From contig NZ_CP058335.1 in NCBI RefSeq assembly GCF_013391105.1, forward strand, positions 2,108,001 through 2,172,000: DNA of 64,000 nucleotides. The letters are read 5' to 3'. Of the stretch, positions 1 through 8,835 are shown in pieces (position 1 is the first letter of the stretch; every line of letters starts with the position of its first letter). The position numbers and the translations under genes are program-made. The stretch comes from Natronomonas salina. Its GTDB lineage: Archaea > Halobacteriota > Halobacteria > Halobacteriales > Haloarculaceae. The notes beneath the pieces were generated by a model. It was not told where the DNA came from. It searched no databases and saw only the letters and a list, made by a program, of their open reading frames with translations.

Positions 1-281
1 CCATACCCCGAACGATGTCGTCCCCGCTGTAAAAGGTGTCCACGCATCAAGTCATCTAGGGATGATACACAGCGGTCGCTGATGATCGTAGGATGGTGGC
101 TCCAGTATTGCTACTGGGTTCCCGACCATCATCTTGTGGCCTTCAGTATAGTGTATGCTATCAATGAACAAACGTATTTTGACCAGCAAGGTCTCGTACC
201 GTATTTCATTGCATGCCAAATACCGCATGTCGTAAATTGTTCAACGAGACGCGGTTGATCGTGGGATGCATACGGTTCCTC

Positions 282-1085
282 TTAGACTCCAGGATCACGT
301 CTCGGGAGTAGTCCTTGCGAGAGGAGTCGGCGGGCGATCACGATCATCCCGTTCCCGAACCCTTCGCCGAAGATCGCGTGCTCGGACTCCGTCGCCAACA
401 CGAGCGTACTGACCAGGATCGCCGAACGGTCGGCCAGGAGGAGACGACCGATCTCGGTGTCCTTCTCGGATCGCCCGGGACCGTGAAGCCACTCCAGTCC
501 CGAGATGAACGTCGTCGCCTCTGGCACCTTCCCCTGAATCTGTTCTCGCAGTGACTCGGTCAACGCCCCGATGATGATCTCGGCGCCATCACCGACGTCG
601 TTGAGCGTGGTGATGAGCCCTTGGGTCAGCAGCGACTCGTCGCCGATCACCAGGACGATCTCGTCGGTCGCCGAACTGATGAGGGTGTTCGCCCGGGTCT
701 CGATGCTGGGTTGGCCCGATATCGACCAGACTTCCTGGACGGGGGTTTCTTCTGTTACCTCGGCTCGATCGACACGCTCGAGGGAGTCTTGGAGCTGTGA
801 GATTCTGCCTTCGTAGGTCTTTCGGAGGGTCTCAGTGGCTTCGTTAATCGTGACTGCTCGGAATCGTTTCGGGCTCGAATGATGTACTTCAACCAGCCCC
901 AACTCCTCCAAGGCTTTGACCGCGTCGTAGATGCGCGTCCGGGGGACGTCGGTGATTTCACTGAGTTCTTTCGCCGTTCCCGCGTCGAGCCGAGAGAGGC
1001 CGACGAAGGACCGGGCTTCGTACTCTTTCAAGCCGAACTGTTGGAGAAGTTCGGTCGCCTCCTCCAGTGGTTGATCTGGTGGCAT
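282..1085 (-). CDS. TrmB-like transcriptional regulator
   Basis: The product is 267 aa from an ATG whose protein begins MPPDQPLEEATELLQQFGLK. An upstream in-frame start would add 25 residues rich in Arg and Pro that do not look like this family. Residues ~8-75 form a winged helix (LKEYEARSFVGLSRL, then TDVPRTRIYDAVKALEELGL) typical of the TrmB N-terminal domain. A helical linker follows, then a C-terminal regulatory domain related to the PLD-like sensor region of haloarchaeal TrmB proteins. The family usually represses or activates sugar or central-metabolism genes. No transporter or sugar enzyme is adjacent, so its target is unknown. It stands alone and is transcribed leftward. Confidence 0.85.
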   Translation of the reverse strand: MPPDQPLEEATELLQQFGLKEYEARSFVGLSRLDAGTAKELSEITDVPRTRIYDAVKALEELGLVEVHHSSPKRFRAVTINEATETLRKTYEGRISQLQDSLERVDRAEVTEETPVQEVWSISGQPSIETRANTLISSATDEIVLVIGDESLLTQGLITTLNDVGDGAEIIIGALTESLREQIQGKVPEATTFISGLEWLHGPGRSEKDTEIGRLLLADRSAILVSTLVLATESEHAIFGEGFGNGMIVIARRLLSQGLLPRRDPGV

Positions 1086-1405
1086 GGGCCCGACCCCTCG
1101 GAGTGTTCCGAGAAGTGCTAGAATACTGGCCCGAGGAGGGAAAGGTGTTCGGCCTGCCAATCACAAAGCTATTTCAAGCAGGAGTCCTCCTCATCGACTT
1201 GGCCTCGTCCAGATAGTAAGACACTCTATTTGCCAGCTAGTCCTCACAGTTGATTGAGGCAGACTCTAGTGATACCTGTCACCCTCATCTGATTAATACA
1301 GGCGATAGACCTGCCGATTGTTGGAGAGTGGCCTAAGACCCCCTGATAGATCGGGGAATGGAAAGGACGTCGGATTACGCATACTGCATCACTGATGGAG
1401 TCTGG

Positions 1406-1654
1406 TCAGCGTCCGTCTTGGTGAGGAGCATTGACCCGTTCGACGCCGTCGATTGGTGCTTCGTCCGGTAACTCAACCACGATATGGTTGTACACCTCGT
1501 CAGGAGGATAGTGGGCATCAATCCGCTCGATGCATTCTTCGATCTCCCCTCCCCACCGGCCCTGATAGTTGACATCCAAGTCGTCAGTGATGGTTCCCTG
1601 ATGCCCCTGTCTGTCCCTGAAGAGGATTCGTCTCATCTCATTGTGTGAGTACAA
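1406..1654 (-). CDS. Small acidic hypothetical protein
   Basis: The product is 82 aa and I do not recognise the family. It starts MYSHNEMRRILFRD; the second Met (residue 7) is an alternative start. The composition is acidic, with an even spread of hydrophobic residues (EVYNHIVVELPDEAPIDGV), and fits a folded haloarchaeal cytoplasmic protein. No metal-binding cysteines or membrane segments are visible. The overlapping frames read as low-complexity, so this is the most credible coding frame here. Confidence 0.5.
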   Translation of the reverse strand: MYSHNEMRRILFRDRQGHQGTITDDLDVNYQGRWGGEIEECIERIDAHYPPDEVYNHIVVELPDEAPIDGVERVNAPHQDGR

Positions 1655-2011
1655 TCACACGACGGTTAAGCGAGTCGATTGTCCAGGCGTAACTTGAACG
1701 TATATTCACTGTTGAGCCTATCCTAACCGGAGTAAGCTCACCTCTCGTCAGTGGTTCAACCTCCCTCCTCCATTAGCAGGCGAGGCAGTGTGGCTGATTC
1801 AGTCTCGTCGTACCGAAACCATCATACTCCCGATTCGGTCGGTATACGGTAGAAACATATCGTTCGGTAGCGTAAGCGATTACCTATTGGGGGATCGGTT
1901 TCGTGGTCACTCACCAGTAGGGTTTATCCTCACCGTTGACAGACAACTATGTGAACAGATGACTCACCGACGAGGACGAGGGATTCATTACGAATTCGGG
2001 GGCGGTCTTCC
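1655..2011. other. Gap holding one dispersed repeat
   Basis: No convincing gene is present. The stretch holds repeat copy A (1793-1849). Reading frames through it are non-acidic and unconvincing. Confidence 0.5.
1793..1849 (+). repeat. Dispersed ~57-nt repeat, copy A
   Basis: Begins GCTGATTCAGTCTCG, continues with CCGAAACCATCATACTC and ends CGATTCGGTCGGTATACGG. Related copies lie at 2495, 2849, 4441 and 5975, all on the same strand and all intergenic. Two similar blocks sit inside the unit (TGATTCAGTC and CGATTCGGTC, ~37 nt apart). The function is unknown. Confidence 0.6.
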
Positions 2012-2425
2012 GTGAACTACGTGTTGTGGGCGTTGCTGGCAATGGCGTGTTATTCGTTCGCGTTCCTGTTTATGAAAATCGCGCTGCAAGACCTGCCGAC
2101 GTTTACCGTGATGCCGATTGCAGTCGGGACATTAGCGGTGGGAGCAACGAGTGTGGCGGCCCTGTTCGGCGAGTGGTCGATCCCGTCGGTGACGAGCCGG
2201 TCTGTCGGGTTTGCAGTCGCAGCCGGCATCTGTCTCACGGGGGCTGTCGTCGGCTACTTCCGAGCCCTGACAACCGGCCCCGTCAGTATCGTCATCCCGA
2301 TCTTCGGGATGTTCCTTGTCGGTGGTGCACTCCTCGGAATCGTCGTGCTGGGCGAAGCGGTCACCGTGAAGAAGGCTCTCGGCATCGCACTTGGTGCCGT
2401 CGCGGTTGTTCTCATCGCCACATGA
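2012..2425 (+). CDS. EamA/DMT-type four-helix membrane transporter
   Basis: The product is 137 aa from a GTG start. Four or five hydrophobic helices are evident (YVLWALLAMACYSFAFLFMK near the N-terminus, the last ~115-136). It resembles one EamA repeat of the drug/metabolite transporter superfamily, with the typical second-half signature GPVSIVIPIFGMFLVGGALL and ALGIALGAVAVVLIA. Half-size members must dimerise to make a pore. The substrate is not predictable. The gene stands alone between dispersed-repeat copies. Confidence 0.75.
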   Translation: MNYVLWALLAMACYSFAFLFMKIALQDLPTFTVMPIAVGTLAVGATSVAALFGEWSIPSVTSRSVGFAVAAGICLTGAVVGYFRALTTGPVSIVIPIFGMFLVGGALLGIVVLGEAVTVKKALGIALGAVAVVLIAT

Positions 2426-2494
2426 TACCCCACACACGCTCTGGCTGAGCGAGTTCGGAGAACTGACTGCCCAAGATGCAGGCCCACTCGCACG

Positions 2495-2550
2495 GTTGAT
2501 TCAGTCAAATATCCTGGACCAATCTATTCCCGAATCAGTCGATACAGAGG
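2495..2550 (+). repeat. Dispersed ~57-nt repeat, copy D (diverged)
   Basis: Reads GTTGATTCAGTC, then CTGGACCAATCTATTCCCGA, then ATCAGTCGATACAGAGG. It aligns along its length with the other copies but is more diverged. It shares the preceding CACGGTTGATTCA with copy E. Confidence 0.45.
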
Positions 2551-2848
2551 TGTCATTCCTGAATTGCACCTACTGAAAGCTTGTGCCCTGTCTCTCTCCC
2601 GTGTTCAACTACCACGTCTGCTGGTAACGCCCCATCATCTGGGTGGACGGTTTTCGAAAACGCACACTCCTGACATTCTACTATCGCTTCTGAAATGGCC
2701 CCAACCATACGTTCTAACACCTATGTCCTCCCACTACCTAAGCTATTATCACCAATTAGATATTTATACAACATCCCTGAAAATATCCGATATTATCCCC
2801 GCTTTGAAGAATCGAGATCGCCAGTCCACGAGCAGGCTCATTCGTTGG

Positions 2849-2905
2849 GCTGATTCAGTCTCGACGCGCTGAAACCATCTTACTCACAGATCGGTGGATG
2901 TAGGT
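2849..2905 (+). repeat. Dispersed ~57-nt repeat, copy B
   Basis: The first 31 nt match copy A closely (GCTGATTCAGTCTCG, then GAAACCATC and TACTC). The 3' part is diverged (GATCGGTGGATGTAGGT). Confidence 0.55.
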
Positions 2906-3055
2906 AACGGACCGCCCGATAGGGGTCCTGGGGAAAGACAGCTGGCGATACTGAATGGAGTGGAATGGAAACCGGCCGCCGTATGAAGCCATCACATAGA
3001 GGACTGAACCTCGATTAAAATCTCTGGAGAGTTACTCTTGAACCTCCTCTCGGGC

Positions 3056-3211
3056 TCAGAGACCTGGGAACTGTTCGACTCTTCTCACTGTTACGTCGGT
3101 TGCGAACCTATCGATGCAACCCCGACAGAGATACATCTGATAGATGTCGCCGTTTTTGTACGTTAGCTCAGTACGTTTTCCATCAGGTCCCTCACAGATG
3201 TTGCAGTCCAT
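3056..3211 (-). CDS. Small two-CxxC zinc-finger protein
   Basis: A 51-aa protein beginning MDCNICEGPDGKRTELTYKN. It carries two knuckles, C3-x2-C6 and C29-x2-C32, separated by ~22 residues; the second sits in LCRGCIDRF. This spacing matches the very small zinc-finger proteins that are common in haloarchaea. The ATG, the full frame and the TGA stop were read by hand on the minus strand. The function is unknown; relatives have been linked to stress and biofilm phenotypes. Confidence 0.7.
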   Translation of the reverse strand: MDCNICEGPDGKRTELTYKNGDIYQMYLCRGCIDRFATDVTVRRVEQFPGL

Positions 3212-3368
3212 ATGGTTGATAGGCTGCGTGGAGTATTAACAAGGTCGACTCTCGTCAGAATATGGTCAACAGACGCGGACAGGCTCTCTCTTGGAATCGA
3301 TAGAGTTGTGTGGTACCGAACGCAGCAGCCAGGGATCGGTCCGTACAGGAGGTGAACCACTCAGTTCC

Positions 3369-3590
3369 TCACGGCGTAACGATGACCTCCCCCTCAGGCA
3401 GTACTGTAATGTCGTAAAAGAGGTACTCGAAGGTGAGTGGCTCGGTCAGTTCACTCTCGAAGGATGCTATTTGGTGGTACGTCTCGGAATCGATTTTGTC
3501 TTCTAACGGTGGGAGGTCGTTCAGCGAGGAGTTCTCGTAGTCTGCGACCGTCTTGACAACCTGGCGCGCTACATCGGAGGGTTGGGGCAT
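3369..3590 (-). CDS. HalOD1 output domain protein
   Basis: The product is 73 aa and consists only of a halobacterial output domain 1. It shows an N-terminal helix (DVARQVVKTVADYE), the LPPLEDKIDSETYHQI core, and the strands LTFEYLFYDITVLPEGEVIV. HalOD1 occurs alone or fused to response regulators in haloarchaea and is thought to act as a signalling output or interaction module. No partner sits next to it. Confidence 0.85.
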   Translation of the reverse strand: MPQPSDVARQVVKTVADYENSSLNDLPPLEDKIDSETYHQIASFESELTEPLTFEYLFYDITVLPEGEVIVTP

Positions 3591-3840
3591 ACGCAGGATA
3601 TGTTTCGAAGAGGTAATAAGGACTCCTTTTTCACATAAATTAGACGTTTGAGGGAACGAGTGAATCCTCAGAAGGGCCGGCTATTTACAGGCTCAGTCAT
3701 TCGACTTATCCAGTCCTATTGCGCTGGATCCTTCTGCACCGTTTCGGTCTATCTAGAGACTGTATCCAGAAACGACGGCTACATCTACCATTGTAGAATA
3801 GCATAATAATTTACCTGATACCCTCTACAAAATTCGGCGT

Positions 3841-4359
3841 ATGCCAGGGCCAATATTTCTTGAAGGAGAGCAAGTGACACTTCGCGCAGTTCAGCCAGAG
3901 GATTACGAGTTCCTCGTAGGCAACCTCAACAATCCGAAGTTGCGGCACGCTGGATACGAAACCGTTCGTACACCAGTTACCGAAGACGACATCGCGGCCA
4001 AAATTGAGGTCGGCAATCATCATATGTTCCTAGTATGTCAAGACGGGACGCCTGTTGGGTGTGCCTCTATCAAGAATATTGACTTGGAGGGCCGCAAGGC
4101 CGAGTTAGGCTATTGGATTACCCCTGATCGTCAGGGCAATGGATGCGCGACCGAAGCGGCGGATCTCTGTTTGACACATGCTTTCGATGAGCTTGGTCTC
4201 CACAAGGTCTGGGGCCGTACAGTCGGGGACAACGAGGCTTCGAATAGAGTGCTAGAGAAACTCGGGTTTCAGCAAGAAGGGGTTCTCCGCGAACACTGGT
4301 ATGGGTTCGGCCGATACGTAGATGAGTACCGATATGGTCTCCTGAAATCTGAGCGATAA
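3841..4359 (+). CDS. GNAT-family N-acetyltransferase (RimJ/RimL type)
   Basis: The 172-aa product has the RimJ/RimL layout. The N-terminal strand-turn FLEGEQVTLRAVQPEDYEFL is followed by ELGYWITPDRQGNGCATEAA, whose RQGNGCATEA is the acetyl-CoA pyrophosphate loop (R/Q-x-x-G-x-G/A). The C-terminus reads LHKVWGRTVGDNEASNRVLEKLGF, and the N-x-x-S-x-x-x-x-E-K-L-G-F block is the usual signature. It should transfer acetyl from acetyl-CoA to an amine of a small molecule or protein N-terminus. The substrate cannot be predicted. Confidence 0.9.
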   Translation: MPGPIFLEGEQVTLRAVQPEDYEFLVGNLNNPKLRHAGYETVRTPVTEDDIAAKIEVGNHHMFLVCQDGTPVGCASIKNIDLEGRKAELGYWITPDRQGNGCATEAADLCLTHAFDELGLHKVWGRTVGDNEASNRVLEKLGFQQEGVLREHWYGFGRYVDEYRYGLLKSER

Positions 4360-4440
4360 GCCTGCTCCATTCGGATTGATTCAGTGAATGATCTCCCTCT
4401 CAGATTGAATCACAGTAATCAATACGCAGAATCATCCTTT

Positions 4441-4497
4441 GACTGCTCCAGTCTCGGCGAGCTGGAACCATACTACTCTTGATTCGGTCAGTACAGG
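4441..4497 (+). repeat. Dispersed ~57-nt repeat, copy C
   Basis: Contains CCAGTCTCGGCGAGCTGGAACCAT in pieces that align to copy A (CAGTCTCG, GAACCAT, TACTCTTGATTCGGTCAGTA). It lies between the acetyltransferase and the next membrane-protein gene. Confidence 0.5.
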
Positions 4498-4604
4498 TCA
4501 GGCACAAAGATTGGTCACAATCAGAGAATCAAATCCTAATACAAAGAGGGGATGGGGGAGAGAGCACACCTTTTCCGGCTGCCTGGTGAAGTACCAGTCA
4601 ACGA

Positions 4605-5516
4605 ATGGACGACCGATTCAGTCGATGGGTGCTCCTGTCAGGGAACCGATTCAGCGTCGCCACTGGGGTGCTCTTCATCATGACTATGGTGGTGCTCATC
4701 CCGCTCATCTTACGGTTCGCCATCCGCAATCTCACGCCGCCGATCTATATCGCAAGTGCATTGATCGGAGGGAACATTACGCTCATCACCCTTGTGGTCG
4801 CGATCAATCAGGTGATCCTCTCCCAGGAACTGGAATCGCCGGGATCGCTCCGTGAGGAAGTCGGCCAGACAGCCGACTACCGGCAGGCAGCCCTCGACCA
4901 GCCGGCACCACCGACCGACCCAGGGGACTTCCTGGAACAGCTCCTCCAGCAGACCCACGACCGCGCCAGGTCGCTGGCTGAACTCCTCCCCGACTCGACC
5001 GATGAACCGGGAACCCACCTTATCGATGAGCTCCCGGAGGAATGTGCCCAGATTAGCGACCAACTCGGAACAGCATCAGATAAGATCGCGTCGGTGATCG
5101 TTCCCCTCCTCGGGATCGAATATGCAACCCACATTCAGGAATGCCATCAACTTGAATCGGCCTACGATGAGGGTGAGCATGAACAGCTGCACGCCACGCT
5201 CGATGCCTTGAGTGCGGATCTGAAGAATCTCGACATTGCGCGACAGTACTTTACGACCGCATTTATGAAGGAGGAACTCGCGAAGCTCTCTCGCTCGCTT
5301 CTGTACGTGGGTGTAGTGGCTGTTTCTCTCCCGGTCGCATTACTCATCTATCTCGCTTCCTTTTCCACGGCGGCTGCCCCGATGCCAGCGATATTCGTCT
5401 TCACACTCGTGGTGGTTGTGGTTGGTTTCATCCCGCTTGCGCTCCTGATAGCGTTCATCCTCCGGGTGGCAACCGTGGCCCAGAACATCGCGTCGATCAC
5501 CCCCTTCATGACGTAG
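4605..5516 (+). CDS. Haloarchaeal four-helix membrane protein, unknown function
   Basis: The product is 303 aa. Two N-terminal helices (~17-40 and ~46-70) and two C-terminal helices (~228-250 and ~262-288) flank an acidic, helical cytoplasmic domain of ~150 residues (for example ELLPDSTDEPGTHLIDELPE). This symmetric plan resembles a conserved but uncharacterised haloarchaeal family; I cannot assign a reaction. The gene is transcribed alone. Confidence 0.75.
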   Translation: MDDRFSRWVLLSGNRFSVATGVLFIMTMVVLIPLILRFAIRNLTPPIYIASALIGGNITLITLVVAINQVILSQELESPGSLREEVGQTADYRQAALDQPAPPTDPGDFLEQLLQQTHDRARSLAELLPDSTDEPGTHLIDELPEECAQISDQLGTASDKIASVIVPLLGIEYATHIQECHQLESAYDEGEHEQLHATLDALSADLKNLDIARQYFTTAFMKEELAKLSRSLLYVGVVAVSLPVALLIYLASFSTAAAPMPAIFVFTLVVVVVGFIPLALLIAFILRVATVAQNIASITPFMT

Positions 5517-6066
5517 CCACAACCACGACTGGAGATTAATCTCGCCGATGGCTGGGAGACGAGGTGGTTGTACCACATTCACCAAGCCAACAGCACGGCT
5601 CTAACATCGTTGTCGATCGGTCTGTCTAGGGATACAGGAATTAATCTCTCTAGAACGTATTCATCACGATAGTCCAACAGGAACCAGGAGCGGAGGATGA
5701 GTCGCTCCCTTGCTACCAGCTGCTGTCCGCGACAGGTAGGCGGATTTCAGGGGGTGGCGTTCAGATTAACCCATGACTGTACTCTTTCGTCAGCGACCAG
5801 GTTTTGCCAGAGCCCTTTCACTCCTTCCTTGCCGGCTTACACATCCGGCAGCAGATACTTTGAGAGACGAATAAAAAGGTGTACTTACCGCCACATTATG
5901 ATAGTAAGATGCATCTGTTGATTGAAATAGAAATATCACACCATATTTTGAAAGGTCTCTGCATTTATGACACGGTTGATTCAATCAGCTCGTCCCGAAA
6001 TCAATACCTGCCCGAGTTGGTCAGTATAGGGAAGCTACGTATCGAGATTATCTGATTTAGAGCGTT
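5517..6066. other. Gene-free gap with one repeat copy
   Basis: I find no supported gene. Repeat copy E lies at 5975-6030. The segment ~5860-5970 is AT-rich. Confidence 0.45.
5975..6030 (+). repeat. Dispersed ~57-nt repeat, copy E (diverged)
   Basis: Reads GTTGATTCAATCAGCTCG, then CCGAAATCAATACCTGCC, then CGAGTTGGTCAGTATAGG. It aligns across the whole unit with copies A-D and has the same orientation. Confidence 0.45.
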
Positions 6067-6243
6067 TCATTGAATCAGCACGTATCCAACGGCAACAGCG
6101 ACCCCGAGAATCAGCGAATACGTGTTGGGGACGACAGTGATTGAGAGAAACGAAAAGAGTAGAATACAGACGAGAGCAGTTATTAACCCCAATCCGATTG
6201 CGTTGAGATACGTTTTCCACGAGAGAACCGTATCGGCTGACAT
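6067..6243 (-). CDS. Small two-helix membrane protein
   Basis: A 58-aa protein starting MSADTVLSWKTYLNAIGLGL. It has two hydrophobic helices (~14-36 and ~41-57) separated by a short turn VVPN. Start and TGA stop were read by hand on the minus strand. The hydrophobic pattern and haloarchaeal codon use support it as real. The family is unknown. Confidence 0.6.
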   Translation of the reverse strand: MSADTVLSWKTYLNAIGLGLITALVCILLFSFLSITVVPNTYSLILGVAVAVGYVLIQ

Positions 6244-6518
6244 ATGCAGTTTCCCGCCGGCGCAACCAAGTACGTTTGCCTGTTCTATATGCGGATAGGT
6301 TTCGGTACCCTATGGGATAGACGCCCGCACTAAACTCAATTTTAGGTCTGTTAGCACGTGACCGACGCGGCTGGTTCTGACAGATGTTCCTGAAACCATG
6401 TTTTCCCAAACTGGTCTTACAAGAGACCCGCATATCGGTCAGGATAGGACGTCAAACAGCCCTCCAAAGAAGGTGGACTGGCAGTAGCCCTTTCTCGACA
6501 GGACACATCGATTCGGGT

Positions 6519-7178
6519 ATGGCTACTGAAGCGACGTTCACGGTACCTGCCGACCAATTTCCCTTGGGTACCGTCTTCGAACAATTACCGGACGTGACCG
6601 TCGAACTGGAGCGGATCATCCCCGCGCGGGACGTGGTGATTCCCTACTTCTGGGTTCGGGGAACGGACGTCGATGATATCGAGGGGGCGTTCACTGACCA
6701 TCCAGGCGTGGAAGCGATCCAGTTCGTCGATGCCGTCGATGACGAGCACTTGCTGCGCGTCGAATGGGCGGTCGACTACGTCGACGTGCTCAGCGTGCTG
6801 ACCGAGACCGACATCGCACTCATCGAGGCCACTGGGACAAACAAAGAGTGGAACTTCGAGATCCGTGGGGACGATCGCAACGACATCGCAGCGTTCCAGT
6901 CTCGCTGTCGGGAGTTAGACATCCCAATCAGGCTGACCGAGCTGCACGCACTTCAGCCGGTCGAGACGGGTACCGAGGCAGCACTCACTGACACCCAGCA
7001 GGAAGCACTGGTGCTCGCCTACGAGCGTGGCTACTACGAATCCCCTCGCGAGGTGACACTGCAGGAACTCGGAGATGAACTCGACATTTCACCGCAAGCC
7101 GTCGCGTCTCGCCTCCGACGTGGCACTAACCAGGTCCTCGGGAACACGCTCTTGGACGTAACGACACCGTCTCGATAA
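6519..7178 (+). CDS. Bat-type HTH_10 transcriptional regulator
   Basis: The product is 219 aa from the ATG giving MATEATFTVPADQFPLG. Longer in-frame starts add a basic, unrelated leader. An N-terminal ~150-aa sensor-like domain of the bacterioopsin-activator type precedes the HTH_10 domain (~160-215). That domain has the hallmark LTDTQQEALVLAYERGYYES followed by the recognition helix region ISPQAVASRLRRG. The N-terminal domain lacks the cysteine cluster of the regulator at 23369. A DUF7344 gene follows 67 nt downstream. Confidence 0.88.
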   Translation: MATEATFTVPADQFPLGTVFEQLPDVTVELERIIPARDVVIPYFWVRGTDVDDIEGAFTDHPGVEAIQFVDAVDDEHLLRVEWAVDYVDVLSVLTETDIALIEATGTNKEWNFEIRGDDRNDIAAFQSRCRELDIPIRLTELHALQPVETGTEAALTDTQQEALVLAYERGYYESPREVTLQELGDELDISPQAVASRLRRGTNQVLGNTLLDVTTPSR

Positions 7179-7245
7179 GCCGCCTAAAAAGGAGTTGAAT
7201 ACTCAAAAGCCAGAGCGAACTACGTCGCGAAACTCAAGCCTTCTA

Positions 7246-7605
7246 ATGAGCGAGGGTTCGACTGCATCTCACCCAGTCCTTGACCTCAGTGGGCATCGGT
7301 ATCGTCGTATCATTCTCGCAGCACTCGCAGACGAGCAGCGACCCCTGACGGTGAACGATCTTACGAAGGCCATCATCAAACACAACGACAACATATCCGT
7401 GATGGAGATTCCGGAGGGGCGCCTCTCAGAGTTGCAGCTCTTGCTTCATCACGTTCACCTCCCGAAGATCGAATCGACCCGACTCATCACCTATAATCAG
7501 GATCGGGGACTGGTGGAGCCGACCGAGCAGCTCGACCGACTGCAGCCACAGATCTCGACGCTCATCGAAGCAGACTCCGCGATAGAATCGCCTGTAGAGC
7601 TCTAA
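7246..7605 (+). CDS. DUF7344-like winged-helix protein
   Basis: The 119-aa product starts at the ATG giving MSEGSTASHPVLDLSGHRYR; an in-frame TTG at 7195 is less likely. The helices HRYRRIILAALADEQRPLTVNDL and LSELQLLLHHVHLPKIESTRLITYNQDRGLVEP match the haloarchaeal winged-helix fold often found beside Bat-type regulators. It is probably DNA-binding and may be co-transcribed with the upstream HTH_10 gene. Confidence 0.75.
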   Translation: MSEGSTASHPVLDLSGHRYRRIILAALADEQRPLTVNDLTKAIIKHNDNISVMEIPEGRLSELQLLLHHVHLPKIESTRLITYNQDRGLVEPTEQLDRLQPQISTLIEADSAIESPVEL

Positions 7606-7639
7606 CTGTGGGCACCCTGTCCCGCGCAGATGAGAGCCT

Positions 7640-7912
7640 TCAGTCGACGTATTGGGCAATCCAGTTCGCCCGTGCTTCAATTTCCCGCCGGCCACGACGC
7701 GTCACCGTATAGACGTTCGACCGAGCATCGAGGTCACTCTTCTCAACGAGACCCTTCTCGACGAGAGTATCCAGGTTCGGGTAGAGACGTCCGTGATGGA
7801 CCTCTATCTCATAGTAGTTCTCCAACTCGTCTCTGATGGCGAGTCCGTGTGGCTCATCAAGCCCGTTAGTCACATAGAGCAGGTCCCGTTGAAATGCTGT
7901 GAGATCGTACAT
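7640..7912 (-). CDS. PadR-family transcriptional regulator
   Basis: The 90-aa product starts MYDLTAFQRDLLYVTNGLDE, the usual haloarchaeal PadR start; three extra codons are possible. It is a winged helix with HGLAIRDELENYYEIEVHHGRLYPNLDTLVEKGLVEK, where the G-RLYP-L--L---GL- block is diagnostic. It ends with a short amphipathic helix for dimerisation. It is convergent with the DUF7344 gene. Confidence 0.88.
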   Translation of the reverse strand: MYDLTAFQRDLLYVTNGLDEPHGLAIRDELENYYEIEVHHGRLYPNLDTLVEKGLVEKSDLDARSNVYTVTRRGRREIEARANWIAQYVD

Positions 7913-8069
7913 AGAGACCACGATGACTGTCAGAGATTAAACGTACGGGGTCGACGGCATCCAGACGCACTAACGCGCCCTCTCCACCGGCGGTTGTACC
8001 TATCAGACTCTCGCGAATCAGGATAGCGTCATCCGTTCGTGGAACACTCTCTTCTACGTATGAGTGGTC

Positions 8070-8561
8070 TCAATTTTGAGAAGGGAATATATCAACGTTT
8101 TTACGAACGTCGTCTAGGACAGCGATATCAAATTCTGCGCTTGCGTCGTCTTCCGTCCATGTGTACACGATTTCCTGAGTGTCGTCGATGACAATGAGGG
8201 CACGTTGCGTGACGGCTTCGTGCTGTTCGTACTCGTCGTACTTCAGGCCGTATTCAGCGCTGACGTCTCCGGAGTTATCGCTCAGCAGCGGGAAGGGGAG
8301 GTCGTAGCGGTTGATGAATTCTCGATGGGCATAGACACTGTCGGTCGAGATGGCGAGGACGTCGACGTTTGGTGTGAACTCGAGGAATTCAGCGTCTCTA
8401 AATTCACAGAGTTCTGTAGTGCAAATGGGGCTGAAGTCGAACGGATAGAACAGCAGGATGGCCACACCACTGGCGATATGGTCATCCAGCGTGTACAGGG
8501 ATGTCTCATGGCCCTCTGTCCCTGGGAGTGCGAAGCTGGGTGCTTGGTCACCAATCTCCAT
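8070..8561 (-). CDS. Peroxiredoxin (BCP/PrxQ-like, AhpC/TSA fold)
   Basis: The 163-aa thiol peroxidase starts MEIGDQAPSFALPGTEGHET. The active-site region is YPFDFSPICTTELCEFRD: the first Cys is peroxidatic and the Cys five residues later is the probable resolving residue, as in BCP/PrxQ. The rest follows the thioredoxin fold (LAISTDSVYAHREFINRYDLPFPLLSD). It should reduce H2O2 and organic peroxides using a thioredoxin-like donor. It lies opposite a sensor kinase, with a ~275-nt gap between the starts. Confidence 0.9.
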   Translation of the reverse strand: MEIGDQAPSFALPGTEGHETSLYTLDDHIASGVAILLFYPFDFSPICTTELCEFRDAEFLEFTPNVDVLAISTDSVYAHREFINRYDLPFPLLSDNSGDVSAEYGLKYDEYEQHEAVTQRALIVIDDTQEIVYTWTEDDASAEFDIAVLDDVRKNVDIFPSQN

Positions 8562-8835
8562 GCTGGTAGTTACTCGTGAGAGTACAAAACACGTGCCTAT
8601 CTTCCAATCCTCAATCGCCGAAACCCCCTGCACGTTTACAGCAAGGCTGGGCCAGTCGGTAATCCCCTAAATCAAGCCTCGCCAACTCCGCCACTACAAG
8701 CGATACACATCGACCATTCCCGTTGATAGCGATCAGCGATTCAGAGACTATCGGCCAATAAGTAGCGCATGGCGGAGTGCCCTAAATTGCATCTGATGGA
8801 ATGACCTTTCAGTCTGCTATCCGTTTGGGGCAATA

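Larger units (their letters stand above)
2426..3055. other. Gene-free, AT-richer stretch with two repeat copies
   Basis: This 630-nt stretch has no believable coding frame. It holds repeat copies D (2495-2550) and B (2849-2905). Base composition is clearly more AT-rich than in the flanking genes, for example around 2740-2800. Confidence 0.5.

Noticed and set aside
1788-2015. 75-codon frame through dispersed repeat copy A
   Set aside because: It starts at the repeat and has no acidic bias; it overlaps the EamA start and is explained by the repeat.
6035-6433. 132-codon minus-strand frame over the 58-aa membrane protein
   Set aside because: Arg/Cys-rich, non-acidic product; it is a shadow of the two-helix protein, whose hydrophobic pattern is convincing.
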